Shown in pieces: positions 22,900 to 35,840 of a DNA stretch of 64,000 nucleotides. The DNA is from Euryodendron excelsum (Eukaryota; Streptophyta; Magnoliopsida; Ericales; Pentaphylacaceae). The position numbers and the translations under genes are program-made. The DNA lies in contig CM065394.1 in assembly GCA_033060915.1 (NCBI GenBank), positions 13,551,001 to 13,615,000 on the forward strand. The letters run 5' to 3'. Position 1 is the first letter of the stretch. Every line of letters begins with the position of its first letter. Under the pieces are notes generated by a model that saw nothing but the letters and a program-made list of their open reading frames with translations, had not been told where the DNA came from and did not search any database.

Positions 22900-23641
22900 T
22901 GAACTTCTCTTCATATTTAGATACTGTCATCTTTCCCTATTTCAGAGAGATAAACTTGTACTCCTTTTAATATTTGTAAATAAGTGAAAAGTACTACTAA
23001 TTTAATACCACTACAAATTGTTGTCATATGATCGATACTCCACCACCTTGGGAACCCATCATTCATCCCATTGCCTCTCACCAATTTCAGGCTTTACCTT
23101 TCAACATGAATGTGGCCAACATCAGTTTTTATTCATTTGTTACGACCATTACCTCAAAATTTTTCTCTAATTTCTTCAACCACTCCTCTGCCACCTATGG
23201 ATCGGTTGGCCCAGTGAACTATAGAGAATTCAATTTCATGAATTGTTCATGCAACATACTAGTCCCCTGCGTTGGTCTAGTGGACTGATATTCAATGTAT
23301 TGCGCTAAAACATTGGCCACCCTATTAGCTGCATCTAGTATATTCTGAGCACCTCATTCTTGACATCCCTACCCATGAACTAGAGCTGATGATGCTTTCT
23401 CCTCAGCTCCCCTTGGTGAATCTCTTTAGATCCTTGTTTCTTCATCCATTCAAGATTAGCACGCAATTTATAAGACCTATATCAACCTACAAACTTAGAC
23501 CGACTCAACAACACCCTACAGTCCACTACACTCTAGACACCAACATAATAACGTAGCCTTGGTTTTAAACCTTGGCCTTAAACCACATCTTCAATCTTAG
23601 TTGACACCAACTCAACTATAGAACTGCAGTCTTAAACCTTA
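22900..23641 (-). pseudogene. Tekay-like gag start of M, broken
   Basis: Reading the minus strand from about 23330 to 23100 gives a VANVLAQYIEYQ stretch, then MLHEQFMKLNSL, stop, FTGPTDP, stop, VAEEWLKKLEKNFEVM. The VAEEWL...KIFEVM block is the well-known start of Tekay/Del gag. Two stops occur within 40 codons. The plus-strand frame at 23028-23288 is its antisense shadow. Confidence 0.75.
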
Positions 23642-23655
23642 GCTCTGATACTAAT
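23642..23655 (-). other. Primer binding site of M
   Basis: On the minus strand ATTAGTATCAGAGC follows the LTR end by one base. It matches the initiator Met tRNA type (TGGTATCAGAGC) with two changes. Confidence 0.75.
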
Positions 23656-24773
23656 CTGTCACACCCACTCCTAATCAGGTGTCATTAACACCATCTTAGG
23701 GTGAGTGTGATCGCACATGTTACCAACCTGTCAGCGAAATCTCGTAACAATCCCAAAGATAAAAATCTTATAAGGATTAAACAACATCATTATATATATA
23801 TTAAACCATCCCAGAGCCAACAACATATATTAAAAAGATAATTAGAACCATCTCATACATCATTACAAGACCAACTATAAAGAAACCCCAAGAACTCTCA
23901 TCTCACATATAACATATACAAAGACTAACGACACAACAAATGGAGCTCCCTGAAGCTCTCGAACTCAACAACAACAAGAAGTACGATAGCCACAACAACA
24001 GCAACAGAGACTGCAATGAATTGGACCACTATCTCTATCTCACCTACCAAAATAATATGTGTGGGCGTGGGCTATATATCAACGTGCTCACAAAGATAAT
24101 CAAACTTATAATGACGAAATGATAGATAATCAATGTATAATCCACCAATAGATAAACCACCACCACTTAAATGTAATGTCTCCTATGATGCAATGTATGA
24201 TACACCACAAATGAGCACACGATTTAAATAACATTGGCCTAATATATCAATGGCTTTTTATCAAGGAATGTCCACCGTGACACCCTTTAGGTTCGTCCAC
24301 CATGACTACCTTAGGTTAACCTCACATCGGCTAAACCTTCTCTCGTGCAATACAAGTTATGCACACAATATATGTTATATGCAAATATAACCTCATAATT
24401 TACTAATCACCATTAATATAGCTAATAAGACATTCAATATAATATGAGTAAGGATATCTTAAACTCCCCACCTTTTATCACTTACAAACACAGTCAATTC
24501 ACTCATCTGGTTGAATCGGAGTGCTTTGCTTCGCTTCCGAACCTATCATCCAAAGCCATGTCAATCTTGTAAAACATATGCATTACTTAATAAACAATGC
24601 ATGTTCATGGCTTATAAAATATCAATGATATATTAGAAACACAATGTGACATGTTAAACCCTTCCCGATGCAATGCAAGGGGTCAAAAGTGCAACAATAC
24701 AACAACTCTGACTATTAGGATAGTAATAGGCACCGGCAGGATAACCAGAGGAAGAAAATGGCCTATTTGACTT

Positions 24774-25075
24774 ATCGTCAAGATGGTCCCCTAGCCCCAT
24801 CCTAACGCCTAGAGAAGTAAAATTCTTCGAAATGGCTTATCGTTAGGATGGTACTCAACTCTGTCCTGATGACTAGAGGCCCACATAACCCATCATGGTC
24901 TATCGTCAGGTCGATCACCATCTTCGTCCTGACAACCAGGGGTAAAATTCATCTAATGGAATCCTACCATCAGGATGGTCACCACTTTTGTCTTGATGAC
25001 CGGAGAGCTATGCAAACACATTTAGCTTATCTTCAGGACGATAATCAGGGACCACCTTGACGACTAGAGACCCAC
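24774..25075. repeat. Five ~63-bp hairpin units in the M LTR
   Basis: Units begin near 24774, 24839, 24902, 24966 and 25029. Each has a left arm like ATCGTCAGGATGG and a right arm like (C/T)CGTCCTGACGACCAGAG, so each can fold on itself. The unit starting at 24902 is nearly identical to one in the LTR of element K at 26870-26910. Confidence 0.75.
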
Positions 25076-25545
25076 GTTTTCCTTTCTTTGGCTCGAAAAT
25101 AAATTCCAAACCATGGTTTCAAGGTTTCTTCACCACCCCAACACAACAATAAGTTTATCAAATACTTAAAATAAAATGCTAAAGCCATAAATAAGTTCTC
25201 AAATACCAAAAACATGCATAACATAAGGATTCAAGGCTTCATCCTTGGAAACCCTAGTCACCCTTCCCCCTCTCCACTTCAATTCAACCTCCATTGCATG
25301 AAATGATATTTTAGGATGCAATAACCAACAAAAATGCATTGAATCAAGCATAACATGAGATTCCTTACCTTCAATAATGAAATCACAAGCTTTCCCTTAA
25401 ATCCCTTCTTCATTTTCTTCCTTTCTCTCTTTTCCTTTCTTTTCTTTTTTGCCAAACACACAAAATACTAACAAGCTCCTCTCACTTCTCTCCTCCCTTG
25501 ACTTCAAGCCATGATAGATATAACTTGTATCTAATGTACCACATG

Positions 25546-25546
<1 letters not shown>

Positions 25547-25582
<36 letters not shown>
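25547..25582. repeat. (CA)18 microsatellite
   Basis: Uninterrupted CA dinucleotides within the M LTR. They create a spurious minus-strand frame of alternating Cys and Val. Confidence 0.95.
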
Positions 25583-25584
<2 letters not shown>

Positions 25585-25907
25585 CTAGCAAATGAAGCAC
25601 ACACCTCACTTAGGTGAAGCACACACCTAGGTGGCACCCCCTGGCACCTCCTTGCTTCACTAATCCATTACTAATCCACATGATTAATAGAATTAATTAC
25701 ACTTATGATAATTAATCATCATTAACATTAAGCTAACCATGTAGATTAAATTAAGCTAATTAATCATTCTAAAAAATATGATAATCCCCCCTTGGCATAC
25801 TCTCATTAAAATATGTTAATCAATCTCCTCAATTAGTATAATCACATACTAGAATGTATACAATTAAGCTAAACATGATATTAAGCAAGATAGGGTTTTA
25901 CAAGTCA

Positions 25908-26382
25908 ACAATGGTGGCAATGTCTAAGGTGTCACACATGCAAGTGCCAAAGCAACGTGCTTACGGAGGTGCGAAGGATGCCAAAGAGTTGGACAACTTC
26001 CTCTTTGACATGGAGTAGTACTTCAGGGCTGTCCAAGCTAAGGAGGTGCAGAAGGTGTCAATGGCAATGATGTATTTGTCTGGAGATGCCAACCTTTGGT
26101 GGAGGACGAAATACAGTGAGATTCAGCAAGGCTTATGCAACATTGATACATAGGAGGAGCTAAAAATGGAGCTTAAATTGCAATTCTTTTCCTAGATAGT
26201 GGAGTACAATGCTTGGCATGCTTTAAGGAGCTTGGAGCACACAGGCACCATTAGGGACTATGTCAAGCAGTTTTTTGCCCTAATGCTTGACATTCGAGAT
26301 ATGTTTGAGAAAGAAAAGTTTTTGTTCTTCCTTAAAGGTCTGCAACCATGGGCAAGGGTCGAGTTGCATCATCAAAGGGTGC
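25908..26382 (+). pseudogene. Gypsy gag capsid part of L, cut by K
   Basis: It reads KDAKELDNFLFDME, then (after a stop) YFRAVQA, YLSGDANLWWR, LKLQFF, RDYVKQFFALMLDI and FFLKGLQPWARVEL. These are the capsid blocks of Ty3/gypsy gag (retrotrans_gag family). Three stops near 26015, 26150 and 26194 inactivate it. The frame is cut at 26382 by the TGATTACATT start of element K, so the rest of L lies beyond K and outside this window. Confidence 0.8.
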
Positions 26383-26937
26383 TGATTACATTATAAAAGT
26401 GTAATCATAAGCCTTGGTTTTGCACTATTTTAGGGTTAAAGTAGTTGTAAATAGCTTAATCTAGTTGATTTTTAAGTTCTAGTGATGTTTTATTTGCTTT
26501 TGTAGGTTATAGAAGCTAATGAGGCAAAAGGAAGCAAGAATGATCAAAGCGAGTTTAAAGCAAACAAACTAGTGATGAAAATTTGATGCTGTCTCAAGAT
26601 ATTGGCTATGCCTTTTTACTCTAATATCCAATTAAGCTAATTTTTGCGTCATTGAAAAAAAGACTTCAAGATCTACAACTTCGTCTCTAATATGCATTGG
26701 CTGAATCGGTTTTAAAGTGATCGAAATTGAGCTACAAGTTGCTGGTTATCGAGACAACACTTTTGACAATCCTAACAACCTGAGAAGGTGGAAATGTCTT
26801 TGACCAATCATTAGGATAATAATTTTCATTATCCTAATGATCAAAAAGATCAACTTCAGCAATATAAAATGATCGTCAAGACGGTCTTTATCTTCGTCCT
26901 GACGATCAGAGAGTCAAGAACTTACTGTTGAGACAGT
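26383..26937 (+). mobile_element. 5' LTR of K, first segment
   Basis: Its start, TGATTACATTATAAAAGTG, resembles the LTR start of J on the minus strand (TGATTGTGCTCCAAAAGTG), as expected for related Athila-type elements. It contains the hairpin array at 26746-26908 and ends at the J target site ACAGT. Confidence 0.8.
26746..26908. repeat. ~63-bp hairpin units in the K LTR
   Basis: There are three units. The middle one has perfect 14-base arms (ATCATTAGGATAAT at 26807-26820 and its complement at 26828-26841) around a 7-base loop. The next has perfect 9-base arms, TGATCGTCA (26870-26878) and TGACGATCA (26900-26908). The first, near 26748, is decayed. A fourth half-unit, GTCCTGACGAT, lies across J at about 56272. 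Spacing is 60-65 bases. Confidence 0.8.
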
Positions 26938-27317
26938 TGATCACTCGAAAGTATTACAATTAATATCCATTAGTATGCAGTTGTGATGCAATAATAATAC
27001 TCAAAAGTTTGAGATCGATCCACAGGGAAGTGGGTTACCACATTCAAGAAAAACTCACCTTAGGTCAGAACTCTTAGAAAAATACTTCAATAAAATAAAA
27101 AGAAAATAGTTTGAAGAAAATGGTTTGATTTACCTAAATTAAAGTATGAAAACAATAAAATAAAGTCTTAAACCCAATTGAACCAATCAGCTACTTCACC
27201 CGGAATTCCAATGGAGTCTTTTCATAACTCAAATCATTGGCTACGTCGTGAGTCTTTAATTAGGAAGATTTAACGATAACAATAACTATTCTTTAACAAC
27301 CAAACATAGAATAAATT
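26938..27317 (-). mobile_element. 3' LTR of J, outer segment
   Basis: 380 bases collinear with 54909-55285 of the other J LTR. It ends at AAATT, where element H entered. Confidence 0.85.
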
Positions 27318-27530
27318 TGTAATAACCCTAAAACTTAAATTTTAATAGAGCTTTATTTAGTTAATGCTTGTTAGGAGTGGTGTCACACACTAATGTTACA
27401 TATCGCCTTATGAATGAGGCGTAAAAGGAAAGAAAAAGGGATTCAATGGAAAATAGTGGAGCTTCTCACATAGAAAGGCAGAAAAGGCTGTGAAGGGCAT
27501 GTTTGAAAGAAGACCAAGAGCATAAGTGAT

Positions 27531-27555
27531 AAAAAAAAAAAAAAAAAAAAAAAAA
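27531..27555. repeat. A25 homopolymer
   Basis: An uninterrupted run of A inside LTR H. It is not a retroposon tail: no duplication or coding text ends here. Confidence 0.95.
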
Positions 27556-27720
27556 GATAGGCATGGGGGACTTGAGCAATTAGGAAACACCATAGGGTCC
27601 CCAAAAGAAATTAAAATAGCATGGAAGCCCTCCACTTGAGAAGTGTGCTCATGCACGCCAAAGAGATAGACTTGTCCGGCCAACTCTCTCTCATTCAGCA
27701 TACAAACACAATATATATAC

Positions 27721-27722
<2 letters not shown>

Positions 27723-27778
<56 letters not shown>
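27723..27778. repeat. (AG)28 microsatellite
   Basis: Uninterrupted, inside LTR H. It produces Arg-Glu and Leu-Ser frames on the two strands. Confidence 0.95.
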
Positions 27779-27780
<2 letters not shown>

Positions 27781-30527
27781 CAGCCGAGAGAAGGAGAGGA
27801 AGAAAGGGGGAAACCAAGAAAGGGGAAAGGATGGATTTGAGGCCAAATTTAGTAGATTGGAGGTAAGAACTCTTCCGTTATTTTCAAACAACTTGCGCAC
27901 ACACCACATAATAGTTTTTAGGTGGAGAAAGTGCTAGAAACTAGTTAGGCAGCCATGGTTTCCGGCAAGGGCAGATTTCGTCCATAGGGATGTTGACCTT
28001 ATTTTCTTGAAAAGTTTTGCATGCAGATGAAATAATAAAATTTTTGTGAGACTTAGGTCTAGAGATTAATTTGGGAGGTTGTTATCATGTATTAGCAGAG
28101 TATTGCACGTTGCTAATGTCACGGCCCGATTTTTCACACGAGAAATACACAAGTGAGAAAAACATAATACTCTCCCTTTAGAACTCATCTTTCTAGAAGT
28201 ACGAGTGCGACTAGGTTTGAATAAGAAATTAATTTGATTAAAGGCTTATGGAAAAGATTTAGATTTGCCACCAAACTTTATTAAGGTGAGTTAGGTCACC
28301 TAAAACTAAGTATAATCCGAAAATTAAACTTAGGATTTTTGAAAAGGTTTTGAAAAACTACCTCAAGAGAGGGTTTGTTTGGAAAACAGGTTGTTTGGCA
28401 ACCTTTGGAAAGATTTAAGCCTTTTTTAAAAAATAACTCCGTTTTGGTCTTTGAAAATAATGATTTTAGGTTCAGAGGTTGGTTACATATAAAGAAGATA
28501 CACTAAGCTATCACCCTATCCTGCCCTTGCGATAACTACATGTCTATTCACCCTAGATTCACTCATTTAGAATTTTCAACTAACAAATGTCCAATACTAT
28601 CCACTTTGAAAAGAATTTTAGAAAAAGGTTTGATTTGATGCATGACATGCAAGTGCAAGAAAAAGATTTGATTTTGAAAATAGATTTGAAGAAAAGATTT
28701 GAAGCTTAAAAAAGGTTATAAAAGTTAGAAATTTGAAATAGATTATGGAATTGAAAACTTGAAAAATGTTATGAAATTAAAAATTTGAAAAAGGTTTTGG
28801 AATTGAAAATTGAAAAAGGTTGTGGAAATTGAAGATTTAAAAAAGTTGTAACCGCACTCATGAGGGTTGCTTACGTATCCTTTTATTGGGAATCAGGTCA
28901 GTCGTAGTTCGAACAAGAGTCCAATTGAAAATAGACACTTTGCGGTTTTTGAAAAGTTTGATTTGAAAAGATTTGATTTGAAAAGGGTTTGATTTGAACT
29001 TTGAATAGGAGATTTGTAATTGAACTTTGATTTGAAATTGAACTTGGATTTTGAAATTGATTTTGATTAAAAAGATTGAACTTTGAAGGAGAAATTGGAC
29101 TAGATTTAGAAAGATTGAGTTGAGATTTGTAAACATCTCGACTTGGATTGGAGTTTAAAAAGCATCTTAGTTTAGAAAATAGTTAAAGTTTTCTAACTTT
29201 AGGGTTTAGATATCCTAGGACTTAGGTAACCTAGGGTTGAAATATGGAGTTTAAATAAGAAGGTTTGATTTAGACTTGAAAATTTTGATTTTAGAAAATT
29301 TCAAATTAGGAAAGTTGGATTTAGGAAAGGACTTGATTTGATTTTAAAAACACTTGACTTGAAAATACTTGTAAAGATTTGACTTAAATATTTGATTTAA
29401 AAGAATTTAGAAAGTTAGGGTTTAGGAAAGATTGGATTTTGGAAAGTTTTGAATTAGGAAAGTTTCATTTTAGAAAAGTTTCCTTTTTAAGAAAGAGTTG
29501 ATTTTGGAACGGTTTGAATTTGGAAAGTTCCATTTAAGAAAGGTCTTGATTTAAGAAAGGTTTGAACTTAGAAAGATTTGAAATTTGGAAATAAGATTTG
29601 AAAGTTTGAAATTAGGAAAGTTTTGGAATTTGAAAAGATTTGATAAGTTGAATTTTGAAAGTTGGGATTTGGAGAGGTTTGAAATTAGGAAAGATTTGAT
29701 CTCTATTTCCTAAAATAGAAGATTGGATTTTATTTTCAAAAATCGATTATTCGACTTTGTTTTCAAAATTAGAGGATTTGATTTGGTTTCCTAAATTGGA
29801 AGATTGGATTTGGCATGGAATTAGAAAGGTTGAGTTTTGGAAATCTAGAATTTAGAAATCTATGATTTGGTGTAGAAAAAGAAGTTTGAGAAATCTAAGA
29901 TTTGATGTAAAAAAAAAAGTAGTTTTGGAAACCTATGATTTGAGACAAAATAGAAAGTCATGACTTTTTGAAAAGGAACTAGGGTTTCCTAATCATGAAC
30001 TCTAGGTCTAGACTTGGACTTCAAGATAAAGAGTTTTTAGAAAGTAGTTTTGCAAAACAATTTAGAAAGGTTTGAATATAGACTTTTGTAAGACTCTTGA
30101 ATATCTCACTTTCTTAAAACGATTCTAACCACAAAAAGATTAGAGCTATTCTAGAGTTGTAATTTTGAAAACAAAAAGGGTTTTGAAATATGGACCATAA
30201 TGACCACATTGAATATCACACCTTCCTAAAACAACTCTTACCATGGAATGACTAGAATCATCTTAAAGTTGTGGTTTTGATGAAAATAATTTAGAATTTA
30301 CACCCAAAATTTAGACCTTGATAGTCACTTTGAATATAACACTTTCCTAAAACAACCCTAATCATGGAATGACTAGAATTACTATAGGATTGGGATTTTG
30401 AAAACAAGTTTGAAATAAGGAGATTTTGAATACAAGTTTTAAAACAACTTTGATGCAAGTTTGAAAATAATTTTGAAAGCAATTTTGAATGGATGTATGA
30501 ATATGACATGCACAATGCAATGGGGTC

Positions 30528-33500
30528 TGTCGCGCCCAAATTTTTGACACTCGAAGAATACACACACAAGCGGAAAAAATATGGTACTCTCTCATTAGAA
30601 CTTATCCTCCTAGAAGAATGAGTGCGACTAGGTTTGAATTAAAAATTAATTTGAATAAAGGGCTATTGGAAACTATTTGGAGTTACCACCTAACTTGATT
30701 AAGGTGAGTTATGTCACCTAGAAACTAAGCACAATCCAAAGACTACACTTAGGGTTTTTGAAAACGATTTTGAAAATACTTCCTCAAGAAAGGGTTTTTA
30801 AGGAAACAGGTTGTTTAGCAACCTTTAGAAAATATTTAAGCTTTTTTTTTTTAAATAACTCCATTTAATCTCTTGAAAACAGTGTTCTAGGTTCGAAGGT
30901 TGGTTACATATAGGGAAGACGCACTAAGCCATCACCCTACCCCGCTCGTACGGTACCTACATGTCTATTCACCCTAGATTCACCTATCAGAGTCTTCGAT
31001 TAATACATGTGCAAAACTATTCACTTTTAGAAAAGAATGTTTAAAAGAATGAACATGATGCATGATATACAAATGCAATAGAAAGATTTGATTTGAAAAT
31101 AAATTTTGAAATAGATTTGAAATGACTTGATTTGATTTGAGAAAAGGGATTTGAAGAGATAGATTTGATTTTGAAAGAAAGTTTCAAAAATGGAAAATAG
31201 AGATTTGAAAATAGAAATTTGGAATTAGAAGTTTGAAATAGATTATAGAATTGGAAACTTGAAAAAGGTTGTGGACTAGAAAACTTGAAAAAGGTTGTGA
31301 TTGCACCTATGAGGGTTGCCTACATATCTTTTTTGAGGAATCAGGTCAGTCGTAGTTCAAACCAGAGTCCAATAGAAAGTAGAATGTATGATTTGAAAAA
31401 GAGATTTTGATTTGAAAAAGTATTTGATTTGAACTCGAAGTAGAAAATTAGAAATTAGAAATTGGAATTGAAAATATTAAACTTTGATTTGGAAAGATAG
31501 AACTTGGAAGAAAGACTTGGATTTCTTTTGGAAAAATTAAAATTTAGGAAACCTAGACTCAAGAAAGATAGGATTTAGGAAGGATTGGGGACTCAAGAAA
31601 GATTTGACTCAAATATTGAACTTGGAAGATTAGGGAAAGATTAGATTTAGGAAAGGCTCGAATTAGGAAAGCTCCGTTTTAAGAAAGTTTCATTTTAGGA
31701 AAGTTTCGATTTAGAAAAGTTTTGAATTAGGAAAGAATCAAGGTTAGAAAGTTTTGAAATTGGAATGTTTTGGGATAGGAAAGTTTTGATTTAGGAAAGG
31801 TTTCGTTTTAAGAAAGTTTCATTTTAGGAAAGTTTTGAATTAGGAAAAGTTTGAAATAAGAAAAATTTGGTTTTTAGAAAATTTAAAATTTAAAAAGTTT
31901 TGGATTTAGAAATATTTGAAATTTAGAAATATTAGAGGTTTGAGTTTTAGAAATACTTGAAATTAGGAAAGGTTTAAGTTTAAGAAAGATTTAAAGATTT
32001 AGATTTGAAAAGTTGAAATTTGGAAAGGTGTGGAATTAGGAAAGGTTGAAAGATTAAGAAGCTTAAGGTTTAAGGAAAAATTTGAAAGTTTAAGTTTTGG
32101 AAACTTAAGGTTTAGGAAAGTACCAGATTAGGAAGGATTTGAATTCAGAAATATTTGGATTTGGAAGGATTGAGATTCCTATTTTCTAAAACAAATGATT
32201 GAATTTTGTTTCTAAAAGAGGTGTTTTGATTTTGTTTCCAAAAACGGAGGATTGTATCCAGTTTCCTAAATGGGAATATTGGATTTGGTTTCTTAAAGGG
32301 AAGATTAGATTTGGCGTGGATTTGAAAAGATGAAGTTTTGAAAATCCAAGATTTTGAAAACTATAGTTTTGATGTAGAAAACAGGTTTTAGAAACTTACG
32401 ATTTTGATGTAAAAAGGGAGATTTTGGAAACCTAGTTTTTAAGGCAAGATTGAAAATCATGTTTTAAGAAAGGAAATTAAGGTTTCCTAATCGTTGGCTC
32501 TAGGGCTTGACTTGGGCTCCAAGGAAAGAGATTTTTGGAAAGAAAAGGTTTTTGGAAGGAGGTTTTAAAAAGGAGGTTTTAGAAAGTGAATTTTGAAAAA
32601 ATAGTTTTTGGAAAGGGATTTTTGGAAAGAGCTTTTAGGGCAGAGATATTTTGGAAATAGTTGTTAGGAAGGAAACGTAGGGAGTGGTTGTAGAAAGTGA
32701 ATTTTAAAGAGAGCTTTTTTGGAAAGAAGTTTGAACAGGAGTTTTGGAAAATAGATTTTTGAAGAGAATTTTTAGAAAACAATTTTGGAAAGGAGATTGG
32801 AGAGAGTTTTAGAAAGTATGTTGGAAAAAGGTTTCTTAGAAAGAGAGGTTTAAAAAGAGAGTTTTTAGAAAGTTCATAAAAATATCCCACCTTCCTAAAG
32901 AGATTCTAACCATCAGAAGGCTAGAACCATTTTAGGATAGTGGTTTTGAAAATAACAAGGATTTGAAAATATGGACTATATTGGTCACTTTAAATATAAC
33001 ACTTTTTCAAAGCAACCCTAGCCATGAAAAGGCTAGAATTACCTTAGGATTGTGATTTTAAAAACAAGTTTTGAATAAAAAGATGTAACGCAAGTTTTGA
33101 AAACGGTTTTGATGCAAATTTTGAAAACAAGTTGGAAAATGAATTTTTGAGGAATCCAAGATCATGATATACACAATGCAAGTTGTGGTTGTGAACATAC
33201 AAGGTTAAAGGCTTCACCACATAATCAAGGGGGCCAAACCGACGTGATCTCCAGTTAGACTAAGAGAAAGCCCTCGACATGGTAACCTTCACTAGCCTAA
33301 TCCTATACATGGACTGGAAAGTCCTTTGTTTCAAGCATGCAAGAAAAGGGGGGAAGAAGATGGGGGATTAAAATAGAAGAAAACCCAAGTGGGTTAGGAG
33401 AGAGAAGAGAGAGGGGGAGTTACGTAAACATAAATAGGAAGCCTACCTTGCATCTTCTTTTATTTGCTTTACTTTATACGCTTTGTTCTTCTTACTTTGC

Positions 33501-35315
33501 TTCGGTCTTCACTTCACTTTGCGTCAGTCTTCAAGGGCTCGTCTTGATCTTCGGGAGCTTCAGGTTACAGCACTTCAATTCTTCAATAAAGGCTTTGGAG
33601 GCTAGTGTATGAGTGTATATGAGTGTATGAGAGTATATGAGAGTTAGGGTTTGTGTATGGAGGCTAGGGTTTTGAAAAATCTAAAGAAGACTAGGGTTTA
33701 GGGAGGCTACGAGCTCTATATATCGAAGAGGAGGGATTTTAGACTGAGTTTGCAGACCATTTTCATGCTAGAAGAGGCTCTGTATTTATAGAGAGAGGAT
33801 TGACATGGCGTCTGTTGCAGTGATGCTAGGCAAAAGTTTACAGGACAAAATTTGGCCTGCGGTGGGGCCAGCCACTTAGGAAAGTTTTAAGGTCGGCAAA
33901 CAACGTATCTTCAGAAGATTTGGGCGCCTGTACTAGTGACTACCATGCAATTTTTAGCCTAGCTTCACTAGGAGTGACTCTGAAAAGTCCGGGAATGATT
34001 TGAAAGGGCCGGGAATGGCATAGAAGGCCGAAAAGGGACGAGAACTCCTAAAATAGTGTCTCAGGGGTAGTAGACTTGAAAAATTGTGACAAGATGTGTT
34101 GGATGGGTTGACCAGGCCATTAGGGGCAAAACGGTCAATCGGGCCAAAAAGCTACTAGGATGGACTCAGAATGTCCCAAAAGAAGACTCAAGGTCTAAAA
34201 ACATTACTTAGAATGTCCTAGGAGGTTATCGATTTGATACCTAGAGCTGATGTGGTTGGAAGAGGCGACCGGCCCACCAGGGGCAAAACGGTCATTTTGC
34301 ACTAAGTTTGCCGGAACTAACTCAGAATGATCCGGAAAGATAATGAAAAGTCAAGAATACTATAAGAGGCATTCTCAGGAGACTACCGGTTTGATATCCA
34401 GAGCTGGTGTGGTTCCCGGGGCGCTTGGATGCCTAGAGACAAAATGGTCATCTTGACCAAAATGTCTCGGAATTGGCCTGAAACTAACTAGAAGGTACCT
34501 AATCATGCCAGATTTTTTTTAAGACAATCTTGGAAGGGTGGACTTACCGTTCTCAAGAAACGTGGCAAAAATAGCCCTAGGAGCAGTTTGGTCATTTTTC
34601 ACCGGAGTAGGCTAGCAAGCACTGGTGTTAACTTGGGTTTTGAGTGTTTCCGTCAGTCTGACGATGGTCCCGTGATATAGGGGTTTGTTGGCAATATCTT
34701 TATTGACCTGTTTGCAAGTGTTTTCACCACTCTGATGGTTGCGATGTTTACTAGTATTTCCGTTACTCTAACGGGTCGCAATCATTCCAGAGACTGCCTA
34801 ATCTCTAGAAGCTACTAGGTGGACTTAGGGCCTGAGGAATCAACTTTCTCGGAAGGTGTGCTGAAACTGCCATTACTTCATTAGCGGGCTAGCAGGCACC
34901 AAAGGTGGACTGTTCTACCATCTCAGGGACTTAGGGTCTCGTCCTGGTCGAAGGGTTTGAAGGGACTTACCGTTCTGAAGAACTATCTTGAAAACGTGCC
35001 GAATTGAATGGTCTTACCACCTTGAGGAATCAACTTTCTAGAAAGGTGTGCTGGATTTAATTGGAATTGGAATTGGAATTGGAAAGGGGACACACCGTCT
35101 TTGAAAAGAAATGCCCATTGGAATTGGACCGATCAATGCCCCCAAGGGCATTTTGATCATTTTGCCTCTATTTGGGCCCAAAGGGCCCGTGAAGCGATCG
35201 ATTGATGGGATTAGACTTGGAAAGTTGATTTAGATTGGAATATATCCATATTGACTTCAATACAAGTCTGGATGGAATGGAAACTGCCAAGCGAGTAAAA
35301 ATGGGGTGCTTATAG
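30528..35315 (-). mobile_element. Long LTR copy D, solo, nested in C
   Basis: Starts TGTCGCGCCCAAATTTTT and ends GGGTGCTTATA, 4788 bases. It is flanked by GGGTC at 30523-30527 and 35316-35320. The text before (GCACAATGCAATG) and after (ATGAACATACAAGG) is contiguous in copies F and G, which proves the insertion point. TATA on the minus strand is at 33783-33790. It is the youngest member of the nested chain. Confidence 0.94.
33783..33790 (-). promoter_or_regulatory. TATA box of LTR D
   Basis: TATAAATA on the minus strand, 1.5 kb from the U3 end. Confidence 0.55.
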
Positions 35316-35832
35316 GGTCATGAACATACAAGGTTAGGCTTCACCGCATAATCAAGGGGGTCGAACTCACACCATCAAAGGCTAAACTAGAAGAAAGCAC
35401 TCAACATAGTGACTTCAACAGTCCTTCCTAAGCATGAATTTGGGAATCCCTTGCTTCCAGCATGAGAGAAGAGGAGGTAGAAGATGGAGATTAAAATAGA
35501 AGAAAACCCAAGTGGATTAGGAGGGAGAAAAGAGAAGGGGGACTACATAAAAGTAAATAGAAAACCAAACTCGTATTCTTCTTGCTTTGTTTGCTTTACT
35601 TTACTTGAACCTTGAGAGTTTTGAAGTTCCAGCACTTGAATCTTCAATAGATGTTTTGAGGCTTATGTTTGAGTGTATAAGGTGTATAGAGGCTAGGGTT
35701 TGAGTATATGGAGGCTAGGGCTTAAAGAGGCTTAAGAGAACTAGGGTTTGGAGAGACTTCAAACTCTGTTTTTAGAGAGACAGAGTTTCTAGATTAAATT
35801 TGCAAACCCTTTTTATATAGGGGGAAATTTTG

Positions 35833-35840
35833 TATTTATA
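35833..35840 (-). promoter_or_regulatory. TATA box of LTR C
   Basis: TATAAATA on the minus strand, about 1.6 kb from the U3 end, as in D (33783-33790) and F (51954-51961). Confidence 0.55.

Larger units (their letters stand above)
22881..25902 (-). mobile_element. Tekay-like element M, 5' LTR plus start of gag, truncated
   Basis: On the minus strand it starts TGTAAAACCCTATC at 25902. The 2246-bp LTR ends GGGTGTGACA at 23657, followed by a primer site and the first part of gag. The element stops near 22881, without pol or a 3' LTR. The base run AGTCA follows its outer end (25903-25907), but no clear match was found at the broken inner end. It lies inside gag of element L. Confidence 0.75.
23657..25902 (-). 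mobile_element. LTR of element M
   Basis: TG...CA unit of 2246 bases in inverted orientation to LTR N. It contains the ~63-bp hairpin array at 24774-25075, a (CA)18 run at 25547-25582 and a CT-rich stretch near 25390-25490. Confidence 0.85.

Noticed and set aside
25397..25609. Cys-Val repeat frame
   Set aside because: It is the translation of the (CA)18 microsatellite within the M LTR.
27621..27909. Arg-Glu and Leu-Ser rich frames
   Set aside because: They are translations of the (AG)28 microsatellite.
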